Source: Sphingobacteriia bacterium
Lineage (GTDB): Bacteria; Bacteroidota; Bacteroidia; Chitinophagales; Chitinophagaceae
Reading direction: 5' to 3'
NCBI GenBank assembly: GCA_015999745.1
Contig: JAECQP010000002.1
Coordinates: forward strand, 1 to 64,000
Length of the DNA stretch: 64,000 nucleotides
Position 1 is the first letter of the stretch. Each line of letters begins with the position of its first letter. A program made the position numbers and the translations under genes. Of the stretch, positions 35,844-44,822 are shown piece after piece. A model generated the notes under the pieces. It saw nothing but the letters and a program-made list of their open reading frames with translations. It did no database searches and was not told the origin of the DNA.

Positions 35844-36893
35844 TTAAACAATCAGCAGTGCATCTCCATAGCTGAAGAAACGGTATTTATCTTTAATGGC
35901 TTTCTTGTATGCTTCAATGGCCAGATCATATCCTGCAAAAGCACAGGTCATGATCAACAGGCTTGTTTTAGGCAGGTGGAAGTTGGTTACCAGGCTGTCT
36001 GCCACGTTGAAGTTATAAGGCGGGTGAATAAAGTGATTGGTCCATCCCTCACTTGGTTTCAGTAATTTTTGTGCAGTAAAACTGCTCTCCATGGCACGCA
36101 TGGTAGTGGTGCCGATGGAACAGATGCGGTGACCGTTTTGCTTTGCTTTGTTTACAATATCACAGGCCTGCTGATCAATAGCATAATACTCTGCATCCAT
36201 CTTGTGTTTGCTCAGGTCTTCCACTTCAATCGGACGGAAAGTGCCCAGTCCGGTATGCAGGGTTACCTCTGCAAAACGAATACCCTGGATTTCGCAACGT
36301 TTAATCAGTTCCTTGCTGAAATGCAATCCTGCTGTTGGAGCTGCAACCGCGCCCTCATGCTTGGCATAAACGGTTTGATATCTTTCCTTATCTTCTTCAT
36401 CCGGCTTACGCTTGATGTATTTAGGAAGGGGTGTTTCGCCTAAGAATTCCAGCATTTTTTTGAAACTGGCATCATCATCGTCCCATAAGAAACGGATGGT
36501 GCGGCCCCTGCTCGTCGTATTATCAATTACTTCAGCAACCAGTTCCTCATTATCTCCAAAATACAATTTGTTTCCTACACGGATCTTTCTTGCGGGATCA
36601 ACAATTACATCCCATAAACGGTTGGGCTTGTTCAGTTCGCGCAATAAGAATACTTCTATCTTGGCGCCTGTTTTTTCCTTACGGCCATACATTCTTGCCG
36701 GAAATACCTTGGTGTTGTTCACTACAAATACATCTTTATCGTCGTAGTATTCCAGGATATCCTTGAAATGACGATTCTCCATATGTCCACTTTTGCGATC
36801 CACAACCATCAAACGGCTGTCTTCTCTTCTTTTAGTGGGATTCTGGGCAATGAGGTTCAGTGGAAGGTCAAACTTGAACTGGGATAATTTCAT
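35844..36893 (-). CDS. queA: tRNA preQ1(34) S-adenosylmethionine ribosyltransferase-isomerase
   Basis: Queuosine synthesis: transfers and rearranges the ribose of SAM onto preQ1 in tRNA. The 349-residue form starts at the ATG at 36893 ([19 protein letters not shown]); the track extension is upstream noise. Motifs include YSF-like FDLP at the start, [38 protein letters not shown] and [13 protein letters not shown]. It is terminated by the hairpin at 35804. Its promoter -7 element lies about 100 bases upstream, leaving a leader with a hairpin. Confidence 0.96.
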   Translation of the reverse strand: MKLSQFKFDLPLNLIAQNPTKRREDSRLMVVDRKSGHMENRHFKDILEYYDDKDVFVVNNTKVFPARMYGRKEKTGAKIEVFLLRELNKPNRLWDVIVDPARKIRVGNKLYFGDNEELVAEVIDNTTSRGRTIRFLWDDDDASFKKMLEFLGETPLPKYIKRKPDEEDKERYQTVYAKHEGAVAAPTAGLHFSKELIKRCEIQGIRFAEVTLHTGLGTFRPIEVEDLSKHKMDAEYYAIDQQACDIVNKAKQNGHRICSIGTTTMRAMESSFTAQKLLKPSEGWTNHFIHPPYNFNVADSLVTNFHLPKTSLLIMTCAFAGYDLAIEAYKKAIKDKYRFFSYGDALLIV

Positions 36894-36962
36894 GTAACTA
36901 ATCTGTTTTAAGATGATAGCCACATTCAGTTTGCCGGCCCGCAGCAGGCGGGTGGCGATAAC

Positions 36963-37000
36963 TTCATGTTACGGCATGAATTTTTGAGTGTGCAAAGTTA
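36963..37000 (-). promoter_or_regulatory. queA promoter -7 element and leader hairpin
   Basis: Minus-strand TAACTTTG (37000-36993) is an exact -7 match. Just downstream in the transcript lies TTCATG-N6-CATGAA (36980-36963), a 6-base dyad. No preQ1 riboswitch consensus was recognised. The rest of the queA/WG gap is without features apart from the plus-strand promoter at 37122. Confidence 0.45.
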
Positions 37001-37121
37001 CGAAATTAAACCGAAAGCCTTCCAATTTGAATAAACCGGGTCTAATGGATTGATTCTCAATGACGAATTTAAGGGGCGTTGTATACCCTGCAGCGGGTAT
37101 AGGACGGGTATTTCGGGCGGT

Positions 37122-37129
37122 TATTTTTG
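37122..37129 (+). promoter_or_regulatory. promoter -7 element (TATTTTTG) of the WG-repeat gene
   Basis: Exact TAnnTTTG match. It is 17 bases before the ATG at 37147, and it rules out the upstream start at 37060. Confidence 0.5.
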
Positions 37130-37146
37130 CCTATCAAATCATGATT

Positions 37147-38418
37147 ATGAAAAAGACAGCAGCTTTCCTGATTTTGGGGGTTCTTTTAATGGTACAGGCC
37201 AACAGGGCCCATGCACAAACCGCTCCCACGGATTATCTCTATCCGGTACTCGTAAAAGGCAAACTGGGGTATATCGATAACAAAGGTGTGTTGCAGATCA
37301 AAGCCAGCCTGAACAAACAGGCTGCGTATGAATTGGAAAATGTAAAAACGCCCTTCATCATTGTAAAGAACGGAACGGAATCCGGGTTGTACAGCCGGAA
37401 AACCCAAAAAATGGTTGTGGAAACAAAGTATAGAAACATACTGGTAGATGAAGCGGTGAAGCGCATTAAGATCGGGTTGGGCGGGGGATTCTTCAATACT
37501 TCATACGGCTACGTGGATTATGATGGCAAAGAAGTGATTCCTGTTGCTTATAAAACACAACTCCTGACCGGCGGTTACCGGTTTAAAGAAGGGTTGTGGT
37601 GTTTTGAGAAAGAGGGCAGGCAGGGTTATATGGACCCCAACGGAAATGTCGTGATCGCCCCACAGTTTGAATCTGCCAGTGATTTTACCAACGGGATGGC
37701 ATTTGTACGGAAGCCCGGTGAAACCCTCTATGGATACATTGATCCAAAAGGCAACTACCTGATCAAACCACAGTTTTATGATGCAGGTGCCTTTGATGAA
37801 AACGGATTTGCATTGGTGCGGCTGAACAAAACAGATGCCAGACATAGCGTCATCGATAAAAAAGGAAAGCTGATTGTAAGAGCCATTCCGCATCCTGCCC
37901 AGGAAGACGGTTTTGGTGGCAATATCCATTTCACCAAAGGGCTGGCGCTGGTGTTGGATACCACCAGTAAAAAATATGGTTATGTGGATCAGTCGGGTAA
38001 ACTGACCATTGCCGTGCAGTTCAGCTCTGCGGAAGAATTTGACAAAGAGGGCAGGGCCCTGGTTAGTATGGGCGGCCTGATGGATGGGGAAGGATTGTTT
38101 GGAAAAATGCTGGGCGCCAAATGGACTTTTATTGATACAAAGGGTACACCGCTGATGCCTTATTTCAGGGCCGATGAAGTGAGCCGGTTCTCCGAAGGGC
38201 TGGCGGCTGTAAAATTCAATGGCTTATGGGGATTTATCAACCTGAGAGGCGAGGTAGCGATTGAACCGCAATGGACAGAACGCCCCAGTCTTTTTGAAGG
38301 GGGCATTGCCCGGGTTATGATGAAATCTGATGCCGAAAGTGATAAAGCTTACAGTTCGGATGTGGCAGTCGGATACATCAACCAGCAGGGCCGGTATGTA
38401 TGGAGTATGCAGAAATAA
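37147..38418 (+). CDS. secreted WG-repeat protein
   Basis: The 423-residue protein starts at ATG 37147 (another ATG two codons earlier), with signal peptide MKKTAAFLILGVLLMVQANRAHAQ. The rest is about nine WG repeats of the form GYID..GK..I.PQF, for example YGYVDYDGKEVIPV, QGYMDPNGNVVIAPQF and YGYIDPKGNYLIKPQF. WG repeats form an all-beta scaffold whose function in Bacteroidota is not settled; ligand or partner binding is assumed. Exported, probably periplasmic or surface. It converges with the ABC ATPase gene, 10 bases between stops. Confidence 0.85.
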   Translation: MKKTAAFLILGVLLMVQANRAHAQTAPTDYLYPVLVKGKLGYIDNKGVLQIKASLNKQAAYELENVKTPFIIVKNGTESGLYSRKTQKMVVETKYRNILVDEAVKRIKIGLGGGFFNTSYGYVDYDGKEVIPVAYKTQLLTGGYRFKEGLWCFEKEGRQGYMDPNGNVVIAPQFESASDFTNGMAFVRKPGETLYGYIDPKGNYLIKPQFYDAGAFDENGFALVRLNKTDARHSVIDKKGKLIVRAIPHPAQEDGFGGNIHFTKGLALVLDTTSKKYGYVDQSGKLTIAVQFSSAEEFDKEGRALVSMGGLMDGEGLFGKMLGAKWTFIDTKGTPLMPYFRADEVSRFSEGLAAVKFNGLWGFINLRGEVAIEPQWTERPSLFEGGIARVMMKSDAESDKAYSSDVAVGYINQQGRYVWSMQK

Positions 38419-38428
38419 TCCACCGTTT

Positions 38429-40180
38429 TTATGCAATGATACCTTTGGGAATGGCGGCAATCAGTTGTTGTGTATAAGCTTCTTTCGGATGATAATAGAC
38501 GGAGGAAGCTTCGCCGGATTCAATAATTTTCCCTTTCTGCATTACAAGAATCCGGTCGCTGATATATCGTACCACCGAAAGATCGTGCGAAATAAACACG
38601 GCGGTAAAACCAAAGTCGGCCTTCAGATCGTTGAGCAGGTTCAATACCTGCGCCTGTACACTTACATCCAGTGCAGAAACGCTTTCATCACAAATAATGA
38701 AAGAGGGATTTAATGCAAGGGCGCGGGCTATTACAATTCTTTGCCGCTGGCCTCCGCTGAATTCATGCGGATAACGATTGTAGTGTTCGGGCAGCAGTCC
38801 TACTTTTTCCAGCAGGTGCATCACTTTCTCCCTGGCTTCTTTTTTATCCCGAACCAGTTGATGCACGAGCAGGGGCTCTGCAATGGCTTCTCCAATTCGC
38901 ATTCTCGGGTTTAAAGAGGAATACGGATCCTGGAAAATGATCTGCATTTCCCTGCGCAGTCTTTTCAGGGTTAGGGCATCGGCCCTGGTGAGGTCGTAGC
39001 CTTTATATAAAACCTGGCCTTCCGTGGCAGGGATCAGTTGCAACAGTGTTCTGCCCAATGTGCTTTTACCACAGCCCGATTCTCCAACCAGCCCCAGTGT
39101 TTCACCCGGATAAATATCAAAGCTCACATCGTCCACTGCCCTCGTGCAGGCCAGTGTTTTTCCGAGGAATGATTTTTTGGTGGGGAAATGCACCTGGAGA
39201 TTGCGGACAGTAACCAGGGGTTCCTGCCCGTCATTCGGCTGGAATGGCCGGTTGGCAACGGTCTGTGGGTTCGCATTTGCCGCGGTCTGCCGGCCCGCAT
39301 TGGGCTCAACACTTGCCGTGCCGTTTCCATCAACCTGCATAAAATCACTCACAACAGGTAACCGTTCCCCCTTGGCATGCAATACCGGTCTGCACGCCAG
39401 CAAGGCCCTGGTATACGGATGCTGCGGATGTTTGAACAGTTCCTGAGTGGTATTTTCTTCTACCAGTTGCCCCCTGTATAACACCACCACCCGGTCGGCA
39501 ATTTCGGCCACCACTCCCAGGTCGTGGGTGATAAAAATCACGCCCATCTGTTGTTCTATCTGCAAAGACCGGATCAGTTGCAAAATGTTTTTCTGAACGG
39601 TTACATCCAGCGCTGTGGTGGGTTCGTCGCAGATCAGCAATTCCGGTTCGCAACTGATGGCCATGGCAATCATGACCCGCTGTTTCTGGCCCCCGCTGAT
39701 CTGGTGCGGATACCGATTAAATATGCCTGCCGGATCGGGTAGCTGTACTTTTTCAAAAAGCGCAATGGTTTTTGCCTTTGCGGCCGCCGGATCCAGTTTT
39801 AAATGGGTACGGATGGCTTCCATTACCTGGAACCCACAGGTTAATACCGGATTCAGGGATGTCATGGGTTCCTGGAAGATCATGGCAATCTTATTCCCCC
39901 TTAGCGCCTCCATGGTTTTCCCCGGAACTTTCAGCAGGTCTCCGGTCCAATTGCCCTGGGTAAACAGGATGGCCCCCTGCGTGTATTTTGCCGGAGGGCT
40001 TGCCAACAGGCCCAGTATGGAGAGGGAAGTAATGGATTTTCCGGAACCGGATTCCCCTACAATGGCTACAGTTTCGCCTTTATTTACCTGAATATGAATG
40101 TGCTGCAATGCGGGCCTTAACCCTTCGGGGCCCTGAAACGAAATACAGAGATCATTGATCTGTAAAAGGGTTGCTGACAT
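38429..40180 (-). CDS. fused dipeptide/oligopeptide ABC transporter ATPase (DppD-DppF type)
   Basis: One 583-residue polypeptide carries two complete ABC domains. Domain 1: Walker A GESGSGKS near residue 43, signature ISGGQKQR, Walker B LLICDEPTTALD. Domain 2: GESGCGKS, FSGGQRQR, FIICDESVSALD. Each is followed by the Opp/Dpp C-terminal extension (HPQHPYTRALL, YHPKEAYTQQL). The linker at about residues 285-325 is rich in Asn, Ala, Gln and Thr. No permease or binding protein is nearby, so it must work with membrane parts encoded elsewhere. Start ATG 40180. Confidence 0.9.
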   Translation of the reverse strand: MSATLLQINDLCISFQGPEGLRPALQHIHIQVNKGETVAIVGESGSGKSITSLSILGLLASPPAKYTQGAILFTQGNWTGDLLKVPGKTMEALRGNKIAMIFQEPMTSLNPVLTCGFQVMEAIRTHLKLDPAAAKAKTIALFEKVQLPDPAGIFNRYPHQISGGQKQRVMIAMAISCEPELLICDEPTTALDVTVQKNILQLIRSLQIEQQMGVIFITHDLGVVAEIADRVVVLYRGQLVEENTTQELFKHPQHPYTRALLACRPVLHAKGERLPVVSDFMQVDGNGTASVEPNAGRQTAANANPQTVANRPFQPNDGQEPLVTVRNLQVHFPTKKSFLGKTLACTRAVDDVSFDIYPGETLGLVGESGCGKSTLGRTLLQLIPATEGQVLYKGYDLTRADALTLKRLRREMQIIFQDPYSSLNPRMRIGEAIAEPLLVHQLVRDKKEAREKVMHLLEKVGLLPEHYNRYPHEFSGGQRQRIVIARALALNPSFIICDESVSALDVSVQAQVLNLLNDLKADFGFTAVFISHDLSVVRYISDRILVMQKGKIIESGEASSVYYHPKEAYTQQLIAAIPKGIIA

Positions 40181-40260
40181 ATAGTCCACAAGTTAAGCGG
40201 ATTTAACAATCAGGTGGGTAATTTTTACACATTCATTCGCTTTATTGAGGTGGTTTCACC

Positions 40261-40268
40261 TAATTTTG
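40261..40268 (+). promoter_or_regulatory. ccmC promoter -7 element (TAATTTTG)
   Basis: Exact TAnnTTTG match 42 bases before the ccmC ATG, in the divergent gap with the ABC ATPase gene. Confidence 0.5.
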
Positions 40269-40310
40269 CCAACACGTTGTTCAAACGTATTCTGTGGCTA
40301 AATACATCGT

Positions 40311-40991
40311 ATGATTCGACAGTCCTGGTGGAAAATATTGGCTTTCTGTTTATTGCTTTATACCTGTGTTTACGGGTTCTATGTTAAAGTGCCAAAGCTG
40401 GATGATCGGATGCAGGAATCCATCCGTAACTTTTTCTTTCATGTGCCCATGTGGTTTGGCATGATGATCCTCCTACTGGTGTCACTGATCTATGCCATCC
40501 GTTACCTCAAAAATCCTACTGTTAAAAACGATGCCTGCTCTTCTGCCTTTGCCGCTACCGGCGTTGTTTTTGGTATGCTGGGGCTGGTAACGGGCTCCAT
40601 CTGGGCCAATTACCAGTGGGGCAGCCCCTGGAGCGGCGACCCCAAACAGAACGGAGCTGCTATTGCCATGCTGATTTACCTGGCCTATTTTGTGCTGAGG
40701 GGCAGTATGAACGATGAAGAAAAGAAAGCACGCATTGGTGCTGTCTATAATATCTTCGCCTTTTTTATGCTCTTTCCAACCCTGTGGATCCTGCCCCGTT
40801 TAACGGAGTCGCTGCATCCCGGCGGGCAGGGCAGCGAGGGTAATCCGGGTGTGAATGGTAAAGACCTGGATATTCAGATGCGCGCGGTTTTTTATCCTGC
40901 TGTAATCGGCTGGACACTACTGGGTGTATGGATCAGCACACTGAAAATCAGGTACACATTATTGGCCGAACAAAAATTATCCAATGAATAA
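40311..40991 (+). CDS. ccmC: cytochrome c biogenesis protein CcmC/CcsA-like
   Basis: A 226-residue inner-membrane protein with six predicted helices. The haem-handling tryptophan-rich segment is WANYQWGSPWSGDPKQNGAA, a variant of the WWD motif; the His in FFFHVPMWFGM is a haem-ligand candidate. It passes haem towards cytochrome c maturation. The next gene is a CcmD-like peptide overlapping it by eight bases. Its partner ccmB is found 3.2 kb away on the other strand. The second loop (about 30 residues of Gly-rich sequence) is periplasmic. Confidence 0.88.
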   Translation: MIRQSWWKILAFCLLLYTCVYGFYVKVPKLDDRMQESIRNFFFHVPMWFGMMILLLVSLIYAIRYLKNPTVKNDACSSAFAATGVVFGMLGLVTGSIWANYQWGSPWSGDPKQNGAAIAMLIYLAYFVLRGSMNDEEKKARIGAVYNIFAFFMLFPTLWILPRLTESLHPGGQGSEGNPGVNGKDLDIQMRAVFYPAVIGWTLLGVWISTLKIRYTLLAEQKLSNE

Positions 40992-41202
40992 GTTCAAAAA
41001 GTATATGCTGCTTGCAGTCGCTTTTCTTGTTGCTGTATCAGCCCGGGCCCAGGAGGTTCCATCTGCCGACCTGATGCGGAGCAACGGAAAAATATTTGTA
41101 GTGGTGGCCGTAGTGGTGACCATACTGGTTGGCCTCTTCATTTATGTATTTGCCATCGACCGTAAGTTATCCCGTCTCGAAAAAGGAGAGACGTTTAAGT
41201 AG
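40984..41202 (+). CDS. ccmD: CcmD-family small membrane protein
   Basis: A 72-residue protein whose ATG lies inside the end of ccmC (eight-base overlap). Signal-like N-terminus (MLLAVAFLVAVSARAQ), a short linker, one membrane helix IFVVVAVVVTILVGLFIYVF, then the charged tail DRKLSRLEKGE that is typical of Bacteroidota CcmD-like proteins. In the system CcmD helps CcmC release haem-loaded CcmE. The pairing with ccmC is the main support, since the sequence is short. Confidence 0.82.
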   Translation: MNKFKKYMLLAVAFLVAVSARAQEVPSADLMRSNGKIFVVVAVVVTILVGLFIYVFAIDRKLSRLEKGETFK

Positions 41203-41245
41203 TTTTCAAATTCACGATTGTAATAAACCTATAAATTGATTGCCA

Positions 41246-42667
41246 ATGTCAAATCAACATGAGTACAGCTTTTTTCAAAGTGTTGAAAAAAGTTTTGAAA
41301 AGGCGACTAAGTTTACCAAGTGGGAAAAGGGTCTGCTGGAACAAATCAAAGCGTGTAACAGTATCTACAGCATGCGTTTTCCTGTTAAGATGGACGACGG
41401 AAGAATTGAAGTAATTGAAGCATATCGTGTGCAGCACTCTCAGCACAAATCTCCTTGTAAGGGCGGTATTCGTTTCAGTGATGCAGTTAACCAGGACGAA
41501 GTGATGGCGCTTGCCTCTCTGATGACCTATAAATGTGCTATTGTAAACGTTCCGTTTGGTGGTGCAAAAGGCGGTATCAAAATCAATCCCCGTCAGCACA
41601 GCGTATACGAACTGGAAAAAATCACCCGTCGTTATACCAGCGAACTGGTGAAGAAAAATTTCATCGGACCTGGTATTGATGTTCCTGCTCCTGACTACGG
41701 AACCGGCGAACGCGAAATGGCCTGGATCGTAGATACCTATGCTTCTCTGAAGCCGGGTGATATTGATGCTGCAGGTTGTGTTACCGGTAAACCCATTACA
41801 CAGGGCGGTGTACGCGGAAGAAAAGAAGCAACCGGGCTGGGTGTATTCTTTGGTATCAGGGAAGTGTGCAACATGCCGGATGTGATGAAACGTTTGAGCC
41901 TTTCTACAGGTGTGGAAGGAAAAACAGTGATTGTGCAGGGGATGGGTAATGTGGGTTACCACTGCGCTAAATTCTTCCGTGAGCATGGTTCTAAAGTGAT
42001 AGCGATTGCAGAATATGAAGGCGCTATCTACAATGCCGGCGGATTGAACGAAGAAGAAGTATTCCAGCACAGAAAAGCAACCGGCTCTATCCTGAATTTC
42101 CCTGGTGCAACCAACCTGGCTAATAGCAGTGACGCCCTGGAAACAGCATGTGATATCCTGATCCCTGCTGCATTGGAGAATGTAATCAATGGAAGCAATG
42201 CCGACAGAGTAAAGGCCAGGATCATTGGTGAAGCTGCCAACGGTCCTTTAACGCCTGATGCGGATGATATATTTGCGAAGAAAGGCATCCTGGTTGTACC
42301 GGATATGTACCTGAACGCAGGTGGTGTAACCGTTTCTTATTTTGAGTGGTTGAAAAACCTGAGCCACGTTCGTTACGGACGTATGGAAAAACGTTTCACT
42401 GAAAACATGAACGGAAATATCCTGGAGCAGATCGAATCCCTCACCGGTAAGAAAGTATCTGATGCCGAAAGAAAAGTAATTCAGCATGGCCCTGAAGAAG
42501 TAGACCTGGTGCACAGCGGCCTGGAAGAAACCATGATTTCTGCTACCCGCGAGATTATGGATATCTGGCATAAGAATCCGGAGATTCCTGATATGCGTAC
42601 TGCTGCGTATGTTTGCGCTATCGACAAAGTAGGTACCTCTTACGCTGAACTCGGAATCTTCCCTTAA
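41246..42667 (+). CDS. gdhA: glutamate dehydrogenase (Glu/Leu/Phe/Val family)
   Basis: A 473-residue NAD(P)-dependent dehydrogenase interconverting glutamate and 2-oxoglutarate. I use the ATG at 41246; the track start is a TTG. The substrate domain holds the catalytic-Lys motif VPFGGAKGGIKI and GPGIDVPAPDYGTGEREMAW; the Rossmann segment is VIVQGMGNVGYHCAKFF. It links ammonium assimilation to the TCA cycle. Monocistronic, ended by the hairpin at 42706. The window does not show cofactor preference. Confidence 0.93.
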   Translation: MSNQHEYSFFQSVEKSFEKATKFTKWEKGLLEQIKACNSIYSMRFPVKMDDGRIEVIEAYRVQHSQHKSPCKGGIRFSDAVNQDEVMALASLMTYKCAIVNVPFGGAKGGIKINPRQHSVYELEKITRRYTSELVKKNFIGPGIDVPAPDYGTGEREMAWIVDTYASLKPGDIDAAGCVTGKPITQGGVRGRKEATGLGVFFGIREVCNMPDVMKRLSLSTGVEGKTVIVQGMGNVGYHCAKFFREHGSKVIAIAEYEGAIYNAGGLNEEEVFQHRKATGSILNFPGATNLANSSDALETACDILIPAALENVINGSNADRVKARIIGEAANGPLTPDADDIFAKKGILVVPDMYLNAGGVTVSYFEWLKNLSHVRYGRMEKRFTENMNGNILEQIESLTGKKVSDAERKVIQHGPEEVDLVHSGLEETMISATREIMDIWHKNPEIPDMRTAAYVCAIDKVGTSYAELGIFP

Positions 42668-42705
42668 TCGTTTGGAATTCCGGTTTACCGGATCAGTTTA
42701 TATCG

Positions 42706-42738
42706 TCCGGGAGCATGTATATGCTTCCGGATTTTTTT
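42706..42738 (+). terminator. gdhA terminator
   Basis: TCCGGGAGCAT-GTAT-ATGCTTCCGGA, an 11-base stem with one G-T pair, followed by seven T. The T-run reaches the stop codon of the convergent HsdR_N gene. Confidence 0.85.
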
Positions 42739-43168
42739 ATGGGTAGGCCGGAATCTCCGGTTCATTGGAAAGCTGCCCGTTGCTAACGCCAAAGCAATGC
42801 GTATAGTTGCCGTTGGTGATGACCATATAACTGGTTTGTACTACGGAGTAATAAGGCAGTAGCTGTTTAATTACCGCTTCGGTAAGCGGAACATTTTGCT
42901 CCTTGCATTCTATAATCATCCAGGGCTTGTCGTTTTGGTATACCAAAATGTCAAAACGCTTTTTCATTTCACCTGCCAGTATTTCTTTTTCCACTGCAAT
43001 CAGGGCGGGCGGGTATTGTTTTACCCGGATCAGGTAGTTGAGGAAATTCTGCCGTACCCATTCTTCGGGCGTTAGTTTCACCCATTGTTTCCGCACTTCA
43101 TCAAAGATCATTTCCCTGCCTGCTTCGCCTTTTATTTTGGGTTGATATGCAGGGTACTGAATGGTCAT
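42737..43168 (-). CDS. stand-alone type I restriction HsdR N-terminal (PD-(D/E)xK) domain protein
   Basis: A 143-residue protein with only the HSDR_N nuclease-like domain. The catalytic core is visible as RFDILVYQNDKPWMIIECKEQ-type sequence: Asp, then ExK in a strand, with a Gln further on (VIKQLLPYY). It has no helicase or specificity parts and no hsdM or hsdS neighbours, so it is not a restriction enzyme in the usual sense. Free-standing copies are common in Bacteroidota. Function unknown; a nuclease or nucleic-acid-repair role is inferred from the fold. Confidence 0.83.
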   Translation of the reverse strand: MTIQYPAYQPKIKGEAGREMIFDEVRKQWVKLTPEEWVRQNFLNYLIRVKQYPPALIAVEKEILAGEMKKRFDILVYQNDKPWMIIECKEQNVPLTEAVIKQLLPYYSVVQTSYMVITNGNYTHCFGVSNGQLSNEPEIPAYP

Positions 43169-43280
43169 GCTGGTTGGTATTCGGGATGAGTTGACATTTG
43201 TTTCCGGGTCATCCGGGCCGTAAAAATAAGGAATGCCGGGGTCTGCAGAACGGATTGCCGGTCATCACATCATTTTTTTG

Positions 43281-43386
43281 TATATTTACAGATTAACCAA
43301 CGGACAACGACCCCGCATGGAACGTCCGGAATGACCCCGTTTGATCCGCTCTTTCAGCAGGTTGTCTGTTTTCAAAGTGAAGCATT
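43281..43386 (+). promoter_or_regulatory. candidate promoter and roughly 90-base leader of amn
   Basis: TATATTTA (43281-43288), one base from TAnnTTTG, follows a T-tract. The leader contains two copies of GACCCCG (around 43307 and 43335) and can form local stems around CGTCCGG. No known riboswitch was recognised. Confidence 0.3.
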
Positions 43387-44157
43387 ATGAAAACGAGAGA
43401 AGATATTGTAAACAACTGGTTACCCAGGTACACAGGCGAAAAATTAGAGAATTTCGGCAAATACATTTTACTGACCAACTTCAGTAACTATGTAACCATG
43501 TTCGCCAAGTGGAATAAAGTAAAAGTGGTAGGACAAGACAGGTCCATGCAATGCGCCACCGCCGATGGAATTACCATTATTAATTTCGGAATGGGCAGCC
43601 CAGGCGCTGCTACCATTATGGACCTGCTCACCGCTATTGAACCCGAAGCTGTTTTGTTTCTCGGAAAATGCGGCGGCCTCAAGAAAAGAAATAAACTGGG
43701 CGACCTGATCCTGCCGATTGGAGCCATTAGGGGAGAAGGTACTTCCAATGACTATTTTCCTCCGGAAGTGCCCGCTATGCCTGCATTTGCGCTACAAAAA
43801 GCCATCTCCACCACTATCCGCGATTACAAGGTAGACTACTGGACCGGTACCGTATACACCACCAACAGAAGGGTTTGGGAACACGATGATGCTTTCAAGG
43901 AATACCTTACCAAAGTGAGGGCCTATGCCATTGATATGGAAACGGCCACCATTTTCACGGTGGGCTTTTACAATAAGATTCCTACCGGCGCCTTACTGCT
44001 GGTGAGCGATCAGCCCATGATTCCGGAAGGGGTTAAAACTGAGGCCAGCGATAAACAAATTACCGCACAGTTTGTAGAAAGGCACCTGAAAATTGGGGTA
44101 GACTCTTTGAAGCAACTGATCAGCAACGGCCTTACCGTGCGCCACCTGCGGTTCTGA
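43387..44157 (+). CDS. amn: AMP nucleosidase
   Basis: A 256-residue enzyme of the nucleoside phosphorylase fold cleaving AMP to adenine and ribose 5-phosphate. It is the short Bacteroidota form, lacking the long N-terminal domain of the E. coli protein. Family points: INFGMGSPGAATIMDLL, FLGKCGGLKKRNKLGDLILP, and the ribose-binding DMETATIFTVGF. It lies opposite ccmB with five bases between stops and has a structured leader. Confusion with MTA/SAH nucleosidase or purine phosphorylase is possible but AMP nucleosidase fits best. Confidence 0.9.
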   Translation: MKTREDIVNNWLPRYTGEKLENFGKYILLTNFSNYVTMFAKWNKVKVVGQDRSMQCATADGITIINFGMGSPGAATIMDLLTAIEPEAVLFLGKCGGLKKRNKLGDLILPIGAIRGEGTSNDYFPPEVPAMPAFALQKAISTTIRDYKVDYWTGTVYTTNRRVWEHDDAFKEYLTKVRAYAIDMETATIFTVGFYNKIPTGALLLVSDQPMIPEGVKTEASDKQITAQFVERHLKIGVDSLKQLISNGLTVRHLRF

Positions 44158-44162
44158 TTTTA

Positions 44163-44822
44163 CTAATCCTTCCAGAGAAAGGGAAAGAGAATATAGGCCA
44201 GGACAATGATCATCAGATCGAGCCCGCCCAGCATGCCTGCCATATTCCACCAGCCGTCCTGTATAACAGAAGAGAAAGCAGCGGAACTGATTTTCATGAG
44301 CAGTAATAACTGGGGGACAATAATGGGAAATCCCATGATGGCCATCAGGGCTGCCTGTTGCTGCGCTTTTGCGGCTATGGCCGCCAGGAAGGTAAAGACC
44401 AGGCTTAGGCTGATTCCTCCCAGCATACTGATGCATACAAACTCCATCATTTTAGTGATGGGGTTGCCCAGTAATAAGGTGAATACAGCCAAACTAAGCA
44501 GGTTCATCAGCAGCATCAGAATGGCGTTGAAGATGAGCTTAGACAGAATGAAATCGGTAGGGCCTGCAATGGAATAAAAGTACAGCATCCTGCCCCTGCT
44601 ATCCTGCAGAAAGCTTTTGGCAACAGCATTGATACATACAAAGAGTTGCAATACCCAGAATAAACCGTTCCACACCTTGTCTTCTGGCTGACCCATCGAC
44701 AGGTATACCACAAAAGTGGTAGAAGCAATATAGAGCAATACACCATAAAACGTATGCTGCTGGCGGGTTTCCAGTAACAGGTCTTTCCGGATCAGGGTCA
44801 GTATGGCTGTTTTATTGTTCAT
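44163..44822 (-). CDS. ccmB: haem exporter subunit CcmB
   Basis: A 219-residue membrane protein with six predicted helices, starting at the ATG at 44822 ([18 protein letters not shown]); the longer track form lies in tdk. The [10 protein letters not shown] motif at the N-terminus and the block [25 protein letters not shown] are CcmB features. It would form the CcmAB ABC exporter with an ATPase not in this window. Its start overlaps the tdk stop by 11 bases, so it is cotranscribed with tdk and not with ccmC-ccmD. Confidence 0.88.
   Translation of the reverse strand: MNNKTAILTLIRKDLLLETRQQHTFYGVLLYIASTTFVVYLSMGQPEDKVWNGLFWVLQLFVCINAVAKSFLQDSRGRMLYFYSIAGPTDFILSKLIFNAILMLLMNLLSLAVFTLLLGNPITKMMEFVCISMLGGISLSLVFTFLAAIAAKAQQQAALMAIMGFPIIVPQLLLLMKISSAAFSSVIQDGWWNMAGMLGGLDLMIIVLAYILFPFLWKD

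Noticed and set aside
36894-36992. preQ1 riboswitch in the queA leader
   Set aside because: The hairpin and A-rich tail consensus of preQ1 classes was not recognisable; only a simple dyad is present.
41249-42070. 273-codon minus-strand ORF opposite glutamate dehydrogenase
   Set aside because: Shadow of gdhA with no protein-like features.
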